Shown here: one piece after another, positions 25,482 through 33,404 of the stretch
How the letters are laid out: every line of letters starts with the position of its first letter
Position numbering within the stretch: the stretch's first letter is position 1
Assembly (NCBI GenBank): GCA_013286465.1
Contig: JABDFR010000022.1
Location: forward strand, 1-44,241
Origin: Acidobacteriota bacterium
GTDB taxonomy: Bacteria > Acidobacteriota > Terriglobia > Acidiferrales > UBA7541
Reading direction: 5' to 3'
Length of the DNA stretch: 44,241 nucleotides
Position numbers and translations under genes: made by a program
The notes under the pieces: generated by a model
Seen by the model: the letters and a program-made list of their open reading frames with translations, nothing else
What the model was told of the DNA's origin: nothing
The model's database searches: none

Positions 25482-26473
25482 CGCGCGAGGGCTGCGATCG
25501 AGTGTTGGCGGGCTTCGAGCGCGTCGAGGCAGTCGTCGAGGGATTCATCGAGAGAGATGCACGAGGTCCAATTTAGTTCGCGAGTCATTTTTTCGAAGCT
25601 GCCGATGCGGCGCTTGACGTCCGTGTCGACGACCGAAACGGAGCGGATGGCGAGAGAGCCTGCTTCGGGAATCAAGCCGCGCTCGACGGCTTTGCGATAG
25701 AGGCGCGTGGCCAGGCTTTTCATGGTGACGGGCTCGTCGCGGCCGAGATTGAAGATTTCGTTATTGGTGCGTTCATCGAAGGAGAAGCGGGCGATGGCTT
25801 CGGCGGCTTCTCGGACATGCAGAAAGCTGCGGACTTGGCGTCCGTCGCCTAGGATTTGCAGTGGATTCTGGCGCATCACTACGAGACGGTGAAGCATATC
25901 GGCGAATACGTGGCTGTAGCCCGGGGATTCTTCGCCTTCTTCGGCTGGGTTGATTACGTTGAAGGGGCGCCAGATGGTGAAGGGCAGGTTGCGTTGGCGT
26001 CCGTAGGCGCGGGAGAGGCGCTCATTCACGATTTTCGAGATGCCGTAATCGGTGCGGGGAATGCCGGCGAATTCGACTTCTTCTTCGCGGTGCGGCTCGT
26101 GGCGGGATTGCTCGTACACGACCGAGGAAGACAGAAAGACTACGCGTGCTACGCCGGCGTCTGCGGCTAGGCGCAGCGTGGTTTGATGGGCGGCGATATC
26201 GTTGGTGAGAATTTCGGCGGCGTGCTCGTGGTAACCGACTACGCCGTAGAGCGTGGCGACGCCCTGGATTACGCCTTCTATGCCGTGCATCAGGGACCGT
26301 AGAACATTTGGATCGGTGCAATCGCCGATGTAGAGGCGGTAGTCGCGGCGCTTGGGACGCTGGCCCCATTTTTTGCAGGTGTCGATGCCGGTGACCTCGT
26401 GTCCCGCGGCGAGAAGATGCGGGATCGCTTGAGAGAGGATGGTGCCTTCGCTGCCGCAGAGGAGGAGCTTCAT
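25478..26473 (-). CDS. NAD-dependent sugar epimerase/dehydratase (extended SDR)
   Basis: This 331-residue protein has an extended-SDR fold: N-terminal LLLCGSEGTILSQAIPHLLA, the acidic segment YIGDCTDPNVL, the Ser-rich strand VVFLSSSVVYE, the catalytic YGISK (Tyr-x3-Lys) and WRPFNVINPAEEGEESPGY, ending with the substrate loop QILGDGRQVRSFLHVREAAE. The nucleotide-binding motif lacks the third Gly of GxxGxxG (GSEGTIL). It would modify a nucleotide-activated sugar, often UDP-linked. Its ATG overlaps the stop of the nucleotide-sugar dehydrogenase and its stop overlaps the glycosyltransferase start, placing it in the middle of a tightly coupled operon. The exact epimerisation or dehydration is unknown. 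Confidence 0.85.
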   Translation of the reverse strand: MKLLLCGSEGTILSQAIPHLLAAGHEVTGIDTCKKWGQRPKRRDYRLYIGDCTDPNVLRSLMHGIEGVIQGVATLYGVVGYHEHAAEILTNDIAAHQTTLRLAADAGVARVVFLSSSVVYEQSRHEPHREEEVEFAGIPRTDYGISKIVNERLSRAYGRQRNLPFTIWRPFNVINPAEEGEESPGYSHVFADMLHRLVVMRQNPLQILGDGRQVRSFLHVREAAEAIARFSFDERTNNEIFNLGRDEPVTMKSLATRLYRKAVERGLIPEAGSLAIRSVSVVDTDVKRRIGSFEKMTRELNWTSCISLDESLDDCLDALEARQHSIAALAR

Positions 26474-27777
26474 CTTGTGGAGACCGCGACGACTTCCGTT
26501 GCTGCATGTGGTTCGGCGGTTGCGGAGTGCTGCGGGATTTCGCCGCCGTAGAAGCAGCCGTTGGCGGATTTTCCGCGCATGGCTGGCCAGAAACCCCAGA
26601 TGTCGACGTAGAGGCAGCGGCCGTTGTCGACGATTTCTGCCAGGGAATTTAGATTGGCGAATTCAGCGTGCGGGGTCATTAAGACTACCGCGTCGCAGCC
26701 GCGTAGTTGCGAGAAATCTTTGTACTTGGGGAGGTATGGATCGATGCAGGCGGCGTCGCAGCCGGCCGCTTCGATTAGCTTTTTGAGCTTGAAACTTAGC
26801 GAATAGCGGGTGTCGTCGCTGCCGGATTTGAAAGTTAGGCCCAGCACTCCTACTTTTCGAATTTCGCGGTGGAGTTGGATTTTTCTGAAGATGTGGACGG
26901 GCATGCTTTCATTGATTTTGAAGGAATTGAGAATTAGCTCGGGGAAGGGAAACCCTTGGGCCAGGAAAAAGCCGTCTTTGAAAAGGCAGGGGCCAGAGAC
27001 GTTGGCACCCGGGCTGGGCACGGTGAAGCGCGGGTAGTCGTAGCCGCAGGCGTCGAAGATGCGGTGGACGTTGGCTTGATATTGATCGGCGATTAAGTAG
27101 AACTCGTTGGCTACCGCGAAAGCCGTGTAACGCGCCATGTTGCACATGAGCTTGGCTAGTTCGGCTTCGCAGGGAGTTACGTGCAGGCAGCGATTTTCCA
27201 CAAAGGTGGAGAAGAACTTTTCGGCGGTGTGGAAGCTTAGGCGATCGTAGGCGCCGATAATTTGCGGGAGGGAGCGGATTTCGACGAGGCTTTTTCCTTG
27301 CACTACGCGTTCCGGCGCGTACACGAGAAATAGATTTGCGCCTACGCGCCATTGCGTTTCGCGCTCGAGGGTTCCGCGGATGCTGTCTGTGGTTCCTGAA
27401 GAAACGGTGCTGCGCAGAACAATCATTTGGCCGTTGCGCAGGTGCGGGCGGATCGAGCGAAATAAATTGTGGAGCGGCGCGACCACGGGATTTAGATTTT
27501 CGTCGATGGGCGTGCCGAGAATCACGATGATTACGCTGCAGTTGGCGATGACGGAGAAATCGGCGGTCATGGTTAGGCGGCCGTTGGCGAGGACGCGGGC
27601 GAGCATTTGGGCTGCGCCTTCTTCGACGAAGGGGATTTCGCCGCGATTTACCGTGTCGATGGCGGATTGGTTGATGTCGATGCCGAAGACTTGATGGCCG
27701 GCGTCGGCGATGCTTAAGGTTAGGCCGAGGCCTACGTGCCCTGCTGCGCCGATTACTGCTACTTTTTCGTTGGGCAT
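26470..27777 (-). CDS. UDP-glucose/UDP-ManNAc dehydrogenase family protein
   Basis: The start at 27777 (MPNEKVAVIGAAGHVGLGLT) gives 435 residues, the usual family size; in-frame ATGs lie further upstream without ribosome sites. The N-terminal Rossmann domain has VIGAAGHVGLGLTLSIADAG and FGIDINQSAID. The centre has LRSTVSSGTTDSIRG and YAPERVVQGKSL, with the helix AELAKLMCNMARYTAFAVAN. The catalytic Cys lies in GPCLFKDGFFLA, and the C-terminal domain has VLGLTFKSGSDDTRYS. It oxidises a nucleotide sugar at C6 to a uronic acid with two NAD turnovers. ERVVQGK is closer to the WecC (UDP-ManNAc) subgroup than to UDP-glucose dehydrogenases. It is the first gene of the four-gene glycan operon. Confidence 0.87.
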   Translation of the reverse strand: MPNEKVAVIGAAGHVGLGLTLSIADAGHQVFGIDINQSAIDTVNRGEIPFVEEGAAQMLARVLANGRLTMTADFSVIANCSVIIVILGTPIDENLNPVVAPLHNLFRSIRPHLRNGQMIVLRSTVSSGTTDSIRGTLERETQWRVGANLFLVYAPERVVQGKSLVEIRSLPQIIGAYDRLSFHTAEKFFSTFVENRCLHVTPCEAELAKLMCNMARYTAFAVANEFYLIADQYQANVHRIFDACGYDYPRFTVPSPGANVSGPCLFKDGFFLAQGFPFPELILNSFKINESMPVHIFRKIQLHREIRKVGVLGLTFKSGSDDTRYSLSFKLKKLIEAAGCDAACIDPYLPKYKDFSQLRGCDAVVLMTPHAEFANLNSLAEIVDNGRCLYVDIWGFWPAMRGKSANGCFYGGEIPQHSATAEPHAATEVVAVSTR

Positions 27778-27860
27778 AAATTCGTTTTCGCGCTCAGTTA
27801 CAACGGTCTTTTTGGGCGGCATCGAGCCTGTCGTTTCCACGAACCCCATGCGCAAGTTCG

Positions 27861-27875
27861 GTCCGCCTAGGCGGA
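27861..27875. repeat. Second copy of the CCGCCTAGGCGG palindrome
   Basis: GTCCGCCTAGGCGGA matches the element at 18536-18551 in 15 of 16 positions. Both copies are intergenic, which supports a dispersed short repeat. A looser relative, CCGCCTGCTTAGGCGG, overlaps the SDR stop codon at 35020-35035. Confidence 0.55.
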
Positions 27876-28073
27876 GGGCACCCGCATCCGCGCCCACGAC
27901 GAGTGCTCAGACAAGTTTTCGACTGAAGGCCCGTAGACTTTAAGCATGTCTGCGGCCAATCGGAATTTTCTTGATCTTATGGGCAGTCGACCGCGCGAAG
28001 TGGAGATTTGCGGGTACATCGGGCGGCGGCGTTAGAAATTTCTAATCTCCTCGAAGGCGCCCACGTGTGGGGA

Positions 28074-28079
28074 TATAAT
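28074..28079 (+). promoter_or_regulatory. TATAAT -10 box close to the start codon
   Basis: A perfect TATAAT ends 10 bases before the ATG at 28090. The expected transcript start (about 28086) leaves a leader of only about four bases, and no Shine-Dalgarno is present. The -35 region (TCGAAG) is poor. Confidence 0.45.
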
Positions 28080-28089
28080 CGCGCTCGCC

Positions 28090-28917
28090 ATGACAACTAC
28101 TGAGATTCTCTACGAAGTATCTGACCGCATCGCGACGATTACCTTGAACCGGCCGGACAAGTTGAATGCCTGGACGGCGACGATGGAGCGCGAGGTTCGG
28201 GCCGCGATGGAGGCGGCCGAGGGCGATGATGCGGTGCGCGTGATCGTGCTCACTGGCGCTGGCCGGGGATTTTGCGCCGGGGCGGATATGTCGTTGTTGA
28301 GCGCGGTGGTCGCGGGCGGCGTGGATGACCGCGTGCGCGAGCAGGCCACGCGGGCTGGCGGGGCGCGCGAAGGAGTGCGCGCGGATTTTCAGAAGAAATA
28401 TTCGTATTTTCCGGCCGTGACGAAGCCGGTGATCGCGGCGATTAATGGGCCGGTGGTCGGTTTGGGGTTGGTGATCTCCCTTTATTGCGATATTCGTTTT
28501 GCTTCGGATGCGGCGAAGTTTGGGACAGCGTTTTCGCGGCGTGGATTAATTGCGGAATATGGGTTGGCTTGGTTGTTGCCGCGCATTGTGGGTTTGCCGA
28601 ATGCCCTCGATTTGCTTTTTTCGGCGCGCATGGTCGACGCCGCTGAGGCGCAGCGGATGGGTTTGGCGAACGCAGTTTTTCCCGCGGACATGTTTGCGAC
28701 GAAAGTGCGCGAGTATGCGCGCGATGTGGCAGCCAACGTGAGTCCTCGTTCGACGCGCGTGATGAAACGGCAAGTGTATGAAGGAATGTTTCAGACGCTG
28801 GCGGAGGCGTTTAAGGTTTCGGAGCGCGAAATGCTGGCCAGCCTTCAGTGCGATGACTTCAAGGAAGGCGTGGCGCATTTTATGGCCAAGCGCCCCGCGG
28901 CTTTTACCGGCAAATAG
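28090..28917 (+). CDS. Enoyl-CoA hydratase/isomerase family protein
   Basis: This 275-residue crotonase-fold protein has TITLNRPDKLNAWTATMERE, the oxyanion-hole segment GRGFCAGADMSLL, and PVIAAINGPVVGLGLVISLY with CDIRFASDAAKFG. In classical hydratases two Glu residues do the chemistry. Here the first position, in GLGLVISLYCD, is not Glu, while a Glu remains in RRGLIAEYGLAWLLPR. This suggests an isomerase or another crotonase activity rather than standard hydration. It has a TATAAT close to its ATG and no ribosome site. It converges on the FadB-like gene, with only 3 bp between the two stop codons, and probably serves the same acyl-CoA pathway from its own promoter. Confidence 0.87.
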   Translation: MTTTEILYEVSDRIATITLNRPDKLNAWTATMEREVRAAMEAAEGDDAVRVIVLTGAGRGFCAGADMSLLSAVVAGGVDDRVREQATRAGGAREGVRADFQKKYSYFPAVTKPVIAAINGPVVGLGLVISLYCDIRFASDAAKFGTAFSRRGLIAEYGLAWLLPRIVGLPNALDLLFSARMVDAAEAQRMGLANAVFPADMFATKVREYARDVAANVSPRSTRVMKRQVYEGMFQTLAEAFKVSEREMLASLQCDDFKEGVAHFMAKRPAAFTGK

Positions 28918-28920
28918 TCT

Positions 28921-31047
28921 TTAGGCCGTCGCGGTATGTTGCTTATTGAAATCTGCGAACGTTTTTCCCTGCTCGGCCAATTGCTTCAGTAGCGGTGCCG
29001 GCTCCCAGAGTTCGCCGTGTTGTTGCTCGAATTCGCGGACTCGGTCGTAGACTTTTTTTAGGCCGACTGCGTCGGCGTACCACATCGGGCCGCCGCGATA
29101 GACGGGGAAGCCGTAGCCGTTGATATAGATGATGTCTATATCTACGGCGCGCAACGCGTAACCTTCTTCCAGGATTCGGGCGCCCTCATTCACTAGTGCG
29201 TAGACGCAGCGATCTACGATTTCTTCTGGAGAAATCTGCCGTTGCTTGATTCCGGCTTCTGTTGCCCACTTTTTCACCAACGTTGCTACTTCTGGATCGT
29301 TGGTGGCTCGGCGATTTTCGTCGTATTTGTACCAGCCGGCGCCGGTTTTTTGGCCGTAGCGGCCCATTTCGCAGAGATTGTCTCCGGCCATGGCCACGCG
29401 GATTCCCGGCTTTTCTAGATGCCGATATTCTTTGCGAATGCGCCAGCCGACGTCGAGTCCAGCCAGATCGCCCACAGCTAACGGGCCCATGGCCATGCCG
29501 AAATCGTAGAGGGCGCTATCGACGGCTTCAACGCTCGCGCCTTCCTCGACGAGGAAAACGGATTCGCGAACGTAGGGATGGAACATGCGATTGCCTACGA
29601 AGCCTCGGCAATTGCCAACGAGCACGCCTACCTTGCCGAGTTTCTTCGAAAGATTCATGCAGGTGGCGATTACTTCTTTGCTGGTGGCTTTGCCGCGGAC
29701 GATTTCTAGCAGGCGCATTACGTTGGCGGGGCTGAAATAGTGCGTGCCGATTACGTTTTGCGGGCGCGAGGTGGCGCTGGCGATTTCGTCGATATTCAGA
29801 GTGGATGTGTTGCTGGCTAGGATTGCCCCGGGTTTGCAGACGCGGTCGAGTTCGCCGAAAATTTGTTTTTTTAGGGCCATGCCTTCGAAGGCGGCTTCGG
29901 TGACCATGTCGGCGTTTTCGAAGCCGTCGTAGGTGAGCGTGGGAGTGATTAGTTTTAGGCGTTCGTCTACGAACTGTTGTGTGAAGCGGCCGCGCTTTAC
30001 CGAGGTCTCGTAATTCTTGCGGATATTGTTCATGCCGCGATCGAGAGCGGCTTGATCGGTTTCTTTCATTAGCACTGGAATGCCGGCGTTGGCGAAAACC
30101 ATGGTGATGCCGCCGCCCATTGTGCCTGCGCCAACTACGGCGGCGCGATTTACCGGAATTAGCTGGGTTTCTTTGGGGATGTCGGGGATTTTGGCTACTT
30201 CGCGATCGCCGAAAAAAACGTGGATCATGGCTTTCGATTGATCGGAGAAGAGGCAATCCATGAAAAGTTCGCGCTCGGTTTTGCAGCCTTCTTCGAAGGA
30301 TTGCTTGGTGGCGGCTTCTACGGCTTCGATGGCGGCTTGCGGGGCCATCATGCCGCGCTGTTTTTTTCGGGCGGCGTCGCGTGCGGCTGCGAAGATGGGG
30401 GCGTTTTGTTCGGGCGTGCCTAGCTTTTCGTTGCGGTCGCGCGTTTTTGGCGCAGACTTTCCTGCGATTTCGCGGGCGAAGGCTATTGCGCCTTTTAGGA
30501 GATCGCCTTCGATCAGGCGATCGACTATGCCTAGCTTTGCGGCTTCTTCGGTTTTGATCGGATTGCCGCCGGCGCACATTTCTACTGCTGCGGCGATGCC
30601 TGCTAGACGCGGTAGGCGCTGCGTGCCAGCTGCGCCGGGGATGATTCCTAGTTTTACTTCGGGTTGGCCTACTTGTGCGCCGGGGGTTGCTACGCGATAG
30701 TGTCCAGCCATTGCTACTTCCAGGCCGCCACCGAAGGCTGTGCCGTGAATGGCCATCACTACTGGCTTGCGGGAATCTTCGATTCGCAGCAGGACTGTGG
30801 GCAGGTCGAGGGTGCCGGCGTTTTTGCCTGAGGTGATTTTGCCGAATTCTTTAATGTCGGCGCCGGCTATGAAGGTGCGTCCGCCGCCGATCAGGACTGC
30901 GGCTTGGATGCTGGGATCCTGATTTATTTTTTCTATCGATTCGGCGATGCCTTCGGGGACGCCTGGGCTTAGGGCATTCACCGGCGGATTATTGATGGTG
31001 ATTATGGCGATGCCGTTGTCGGTAGTGAGTTGGACTAGGTCGCTCAT
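28921..31047 (-). CDS. FadB-like enoyl-CoA hydratase/3-hydroxyacyl-CoA dehydrogenase fusion
   Basis: The start at 31047 follows GAGGAG, giving 708 residues; the frame continues upstream only as antisense to the acyl-CoA dehydrogenase gene. Residues about 1-190 are a crotonase domain with both catalytic Glu residues (GTAFGGGLEVAMAGHYRVA; GQPEVKLGIIPGAAGTQRLP). Residues about 310-490 are the NAD domain (VVGAGTMGGGITMVFANAGI) with the 3-hydroxyacyl-CoA motif IGTHYFSPANVMRLLEIVRG. Two C-terminal dehydrogenase domains follow (NRMFHPYVRESVFLVEEG, YINGYGFPVYRGGPM). It performs hydration and NAD-linked oxidation in beta-oxidation. It is the last gene of the catabolic run; no thiolase gene is in view. 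Confidence 0.92.
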   Translation of the reverse strand: MSDLVQLTTDNGIAIITINNPPVNALSPGVPEGIAESIEKINQDPSIQAAVLIGGGRTFIAGADIKEFGKITSGKNAGTLDLPTVLLRIEDSRKPVVMAIHGTAFGGGLEVAMAGHYRVATPGAQVGQPEVKLGIIPGAAGTQRLPRLAGIAAAVEMCAGGNPIKTEEAAKLGIVDRLIEGDLLKGAIAFAREIAGKSAPKTRDRNEKLGTPEQNAPIFAAARDAARKKQRGMMAPQAAIEAVEAATKQSFEEGCKTERELFMDCLFSDQSKAMIHVFFGDREVAKIPDIPKETQLIPVNRAAVVGAGTMGGGITMVFANAGIPVLMKETDQAALDRGMNNIRKNYETSVKRGRFTQQFVDERLKLITPTLTYDGFENADMVTEAAFEGMALKKQIFGELDRVCKPGAILASNTSTLNIDEIASATSRPQNVIGTHYFSPANVMRLLEIVRGKATSKEVIATCMNLSKKLGKVGVLVGNCRGFVGNRMFHPYVRESVFLVEEGASVEAVDSALYDFGMAMGPLAVGDLAGLDVGWRIRKEYRHLEKPGIRVAMAGDNLCEMGRYGQKTGAGWYKYDENRRATNDPEVATLVKKWATEAGIKQRQISPEEIVDRCVYALVNEGARILEEGYALRAVDIDIIYINGYGFPVYRGGPMWYADAVGLKKVYDRVREFEQQHGELWEPAPLLKQLAEQGKTFADFNKQHTATA

Positions 31048-31079
31048 TTTTTGGGAACTCCTCAATTTTGAAAAGTTGG

Positions 31080-32186
31080 CTAAGCCGTCTTTGCGACGAA
31101 TGTCGATGTGTCGATTACTTGTCTGGCGATTCTCTCGCGATGGAAGGTGGCGTCGCCGAACATGGTTTCGGATGCTTTGGCGCGGCGATAGTAAAGATGC
31201 AGATCGTTTTCCCATGTGAAGCCCATGCCGCCGTGGATTTGGATGCCGCGATTGCCTACCGTGCGGCTGGCGTCGCTGGCGTACATTTTGGCTATCGAAA
31301 CTGCGGTAGCGGCGTCTGGGGCTTTTTGCTCGAGCGCCCAGGCGGCGTAGTAGACGGCTGAGCGGGAACTTTCGGTTTCTAGATACATGTCGGCGCATTG
31401 GTGTTGGACGGCTTGGAATGTACCGATGGGTTTGCCGAATTGTTTGCGGGTTTTCGCGTATTCGACGGTTAGATCGAGCGCGCGCTGCATTCCGCCTACC
31501 ATTTCGGCTACAAGCGCGGCGGTGGCGATGCCACGGGCGCGCGGTAGGCCGGCGGGATTTGCCAGTTTTTCTCCCGGCGTGTTCTTCAGTTTTAGGGAGT
31601 ACTGGCGGCGCGTTAGATCCATTCCCGGCATTGGTTTGAGCGTAAGGCCAGGGGCTTTGGAATCGACGGCGAAGACTCCGTTGTGCGCGACTACTAGGAT
31701 TGTGTCGGCTACGGCTGCATCTGGAACGAATAACTTTTCGCCCGTTAGCTTTCCGTCCGCGCTGGCTTCGAGGTGGATGTCTGCTGGATCCCAACTGGCG
31801 TTGGCTTCTAGAAATGCGACCGATGCGCGGGTTTCGCCGTGGCAGATTGGAGCGAGATATTTTTTCTTTTGTTCGGGGCTGCCGGCTGCGTCGATCAAAC
31901 TCCCGGCCTGAACCACCGTGGTGAAGAATGGACCGGGCAAAAGTGCGCGGCCGGATTCTTCCAGTAGCAGAATCAGTTCTACGATTCCCAGGCCTACGCC
32001 GCCGTATTCTTCGGGGAAGATAATTCCGGTGTAGCCTTGTTCGGCTAGCTTGGACCACAGCTTCGCGTCATAGGCCGCGTCCGTTTCCATTAGGCGGCGA
32101 GCTTCTGCGATGGGGCACTCGCCGGCGAAGAATTTTCTCGCGGAGTCGCGCAGGATTTCTTGGCTTTCGGTTAGTCCAAATTGCAT
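31080..32186 (-). CDS. Acyl-CoA dehydrogenase, small subunit type (degenerate C-terminal motif)
   Basis: This 368-residue protein has the acyl-CoA dehydrogenase fold: N-terminal helices (ESQEILRDSARKFF, IIFPEEYGGVGLGIVELILL), a middle beta domain (HGETRASVAFLE, GEKLFVPDAAVADTILVV) and the helical C-domain (EYAKTRKQFGKPIGTFQAVQ, IQIHGGMGFTWENDLHLYYR). Where many family members have EGTxEIQR at the end, this one has MFGDATFHRERIARQ. The adjacent dehydrogenase, 9 bp upstream, keeps GTSEIQRN, so the two are probably unlike subunits of one alpha2beta2 enzyme, as known for FadE pairs in actinobacterial steroid degradation. FAD-dependent oxidation of acyl-CoA at C2-C3 is expected. Confidence 0.88.
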   Translation of the reverse strand: MQFGLTESQEILRDSARKFFAGECPIAEARRLMETDAAYDAKLWSKLAEQGYTGIIFPEEYGGVGLGIVELILLLEESGRALLPGPFFTTVVQAGSLIDAAGSPEQKKKYLAPICHGETRASVAFLEANASWDPADIHLEASADGKLTGEKLFVPDAAVADTILVVAHNGVFAVDSKAPGLTLKPMPGMDLTRRQYSLKLKNTPGEKLANPAGLPRARGIATAALVAEMVGGMQRALDLTVEYAKTRKQFGKPIGTFQAVQHQCADMYLETESSRSAVYYAAWALEQKAPDAATAVSIAKMYASDASRTVGNRGIQIHGGMGFTWENDLHLYYRRAKASETMFGDATFHRERIARQVIDTSTFVAKTA

Positions 32187-32195
32187 TTTCGTTCC

Positions 32196-33383
32196 TCAGT
32201 AACTGCGTGGTAGGCCGAGCACGAAATGGCCGATGATGTTGCGTTGAATTTCGGAAGTGCCGGCTTCGATGGTGTTGCCGCGGGAGCGCAGATAGCCGTA
32301 GGACCACGTGCCGTTGTCGATGGCTTCGTCGGCTTCGGAGCTTAGCTGGCCGTACGGGCCAAGGAGTTCTTGGGCTACCTGCTGGAAGCGCTGATTTAGT
32401 TCGCTCCAGAAGATTTTCTGGATCGAGCCTTCTGGGCCCGGGACGCCTGTAGAGCTGATTCTGCTGAAGGCACGCATTTGATTCAGGCGCATGATTTCGA
32501 TTTCGGCGTAACACTGGGCCAGCTTTTGGCGAATGATGGGGTCTTTCGCGGCCGGGGCGCCGTTGCGCTGTGTTGAGTGAGCTAGCTCGGTTAGCCGATC
32601 CATATTACGTTTGTAAATAATTTGCAGACCGGCGCCGAACGAGCCGCGTTCGTGCATTAGCGTGCCGATAGCCACGTCCCAGCCTTGATTTACTTTGCCT
32701 ACTACATTGGCTGCGGGAATGCGGACATCGCGGAAGAAGACTTCGTTGAATTCGGTTTCGCCGGTCATTTGGCGTAGCGGGCGGACATCGACGCCTGGGG
32801 ATTTCATGTCGACGAGCATGACCGTCAGGCCTTTGTGCTTTGGGGCGGCGGGGTCGGTGCGGACTACTACCTCGCACCAGTCGGCTAGCCAGCCGTAGCT
32901 GGTCCAGACTTTTTGGCCGTTCACTACGTAGTGATCGCCGTCGAGACGGGCGTCGGTTTGGAGGCCGGCTAGATCGGAGCCTGCGTTTGGTTCTGAGAAG
33001 CCTTGGCACCAGATTTCATCGGCGTTCAAGATATTTCGGAGATAGCGCTTCTTTTGTTCTTCGGTGCCGAAGGCGATGATCGTTGGTCCGATTAGACCAA
33101 GACCTAGAACATTGGCCATTTGCGGGGCGCCGGCGCGGGCCATTTCTTGCCAGAAAATTACTTGCTGCATAAGGCTGGCGCCGCGTCCGCCGTATTCTTT
33201 CGGCCAGGAAATGCCGGCCCAGCCGCCCTCGAAAAGTTGGCGCTGCCATTTGCGGTGGAATTCGAAGCGGACATCGAGCGATTGCTCGCGAGCGTGCTCC
33301 CATTCGCGGGGCACGTTCGTGGAAAGCCAGGAACGAAGTTCGTCCTGGAACTGCTGCTCGTCAATTGAAAGATTTAAGTCCAT
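32196..33383 (-). CDS. Acyl-CoA dehydrogenase, large subunit type
   Basis: This 395-residue protein starts after GGGAGA. It has WAGISWPKEYGGRGASLMQQ, the FAD/substrate segment WCQGFSEPNAGSDLAGLQT, the middle-domain motif VVNGQKVWTSYGWLADWCEV and a C-terminal IEAGTSEIQRNIIG, all typical of the FadE29-like branch. The protein oxidises acyl-CoA to enoyl-CoA and passes electrons to electron-transfer flavoprotein, which is not encoded here. It lies 21 bp after the acyl-CoA ligase gene and 9 bp before the second dehydrogenase, and the pair may form a heterotetramer. The FadE29-like likeness raises the possibility of branched or cyclic side-chain substrates, which is inference. Confidence 0.9.
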   Translation of the reverse strand: MDLNLSIDEQQFQDELRSWLSTNVPREWEHAREQSLDVRFEFHRKWQRQLFEGGWAGISWPKEYGGRGASLMQQVIFWQEMARAGAPQMANVLGLGLIGPTIIAFGTEEQKKRYLRNILNADEIWCQGFSEPNAGSDLAGLQTDARLDGDHYVVNGQKVWTSYGWLADWCEVVVRTDPAAPKHKGLTVMLVDMKSPGVDVRPLRQMTGETEFNEVFFRDVRIPAANVVGKVNQGWDVAIGTLMHERGSFGAGLQIIYKRNMDRLTELAHSTQRNGAPAAKDPIIRQKLAQCYAEIEIMRLNQMRAFSRISSTGVPGPEGSIQKIFWSELNQRFQQVAQELLGPYGQLSSEADEAIDNGTWSYGYLRSRGNTIEAGTSEIQRNIIGHFVLGLPRSY

Positions 33384-33404
33384 TTAAGCGATTCTCCCGC
33401 ACTG

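Larger units (their letters stand above)
27778..28089. other. Intergenic region between divergent genes
   Basis: No gene is seen in this 312-bp stretch. It holds a copy of the GTCCGCCTAGGCGGA repeat at 27861-27875 and the promoters of the glycan operon (minus) and of the enoyl-CoA hydratase-like gene (plus), the latter marked by TATAAT at 28074-28079. Confidence 0.5.

Noticed and set aside
31048-32058. In-frame extension that would add 337 residues to the FadB-like protein
   Set aside because: It lies in another frame of the acyl-CoA dehydrogenase gene, is Arg/Ser/Pro-rich and has no homology; the ATG at 31047 has GAGGAG upstream and begins with a proper crotonase domain.
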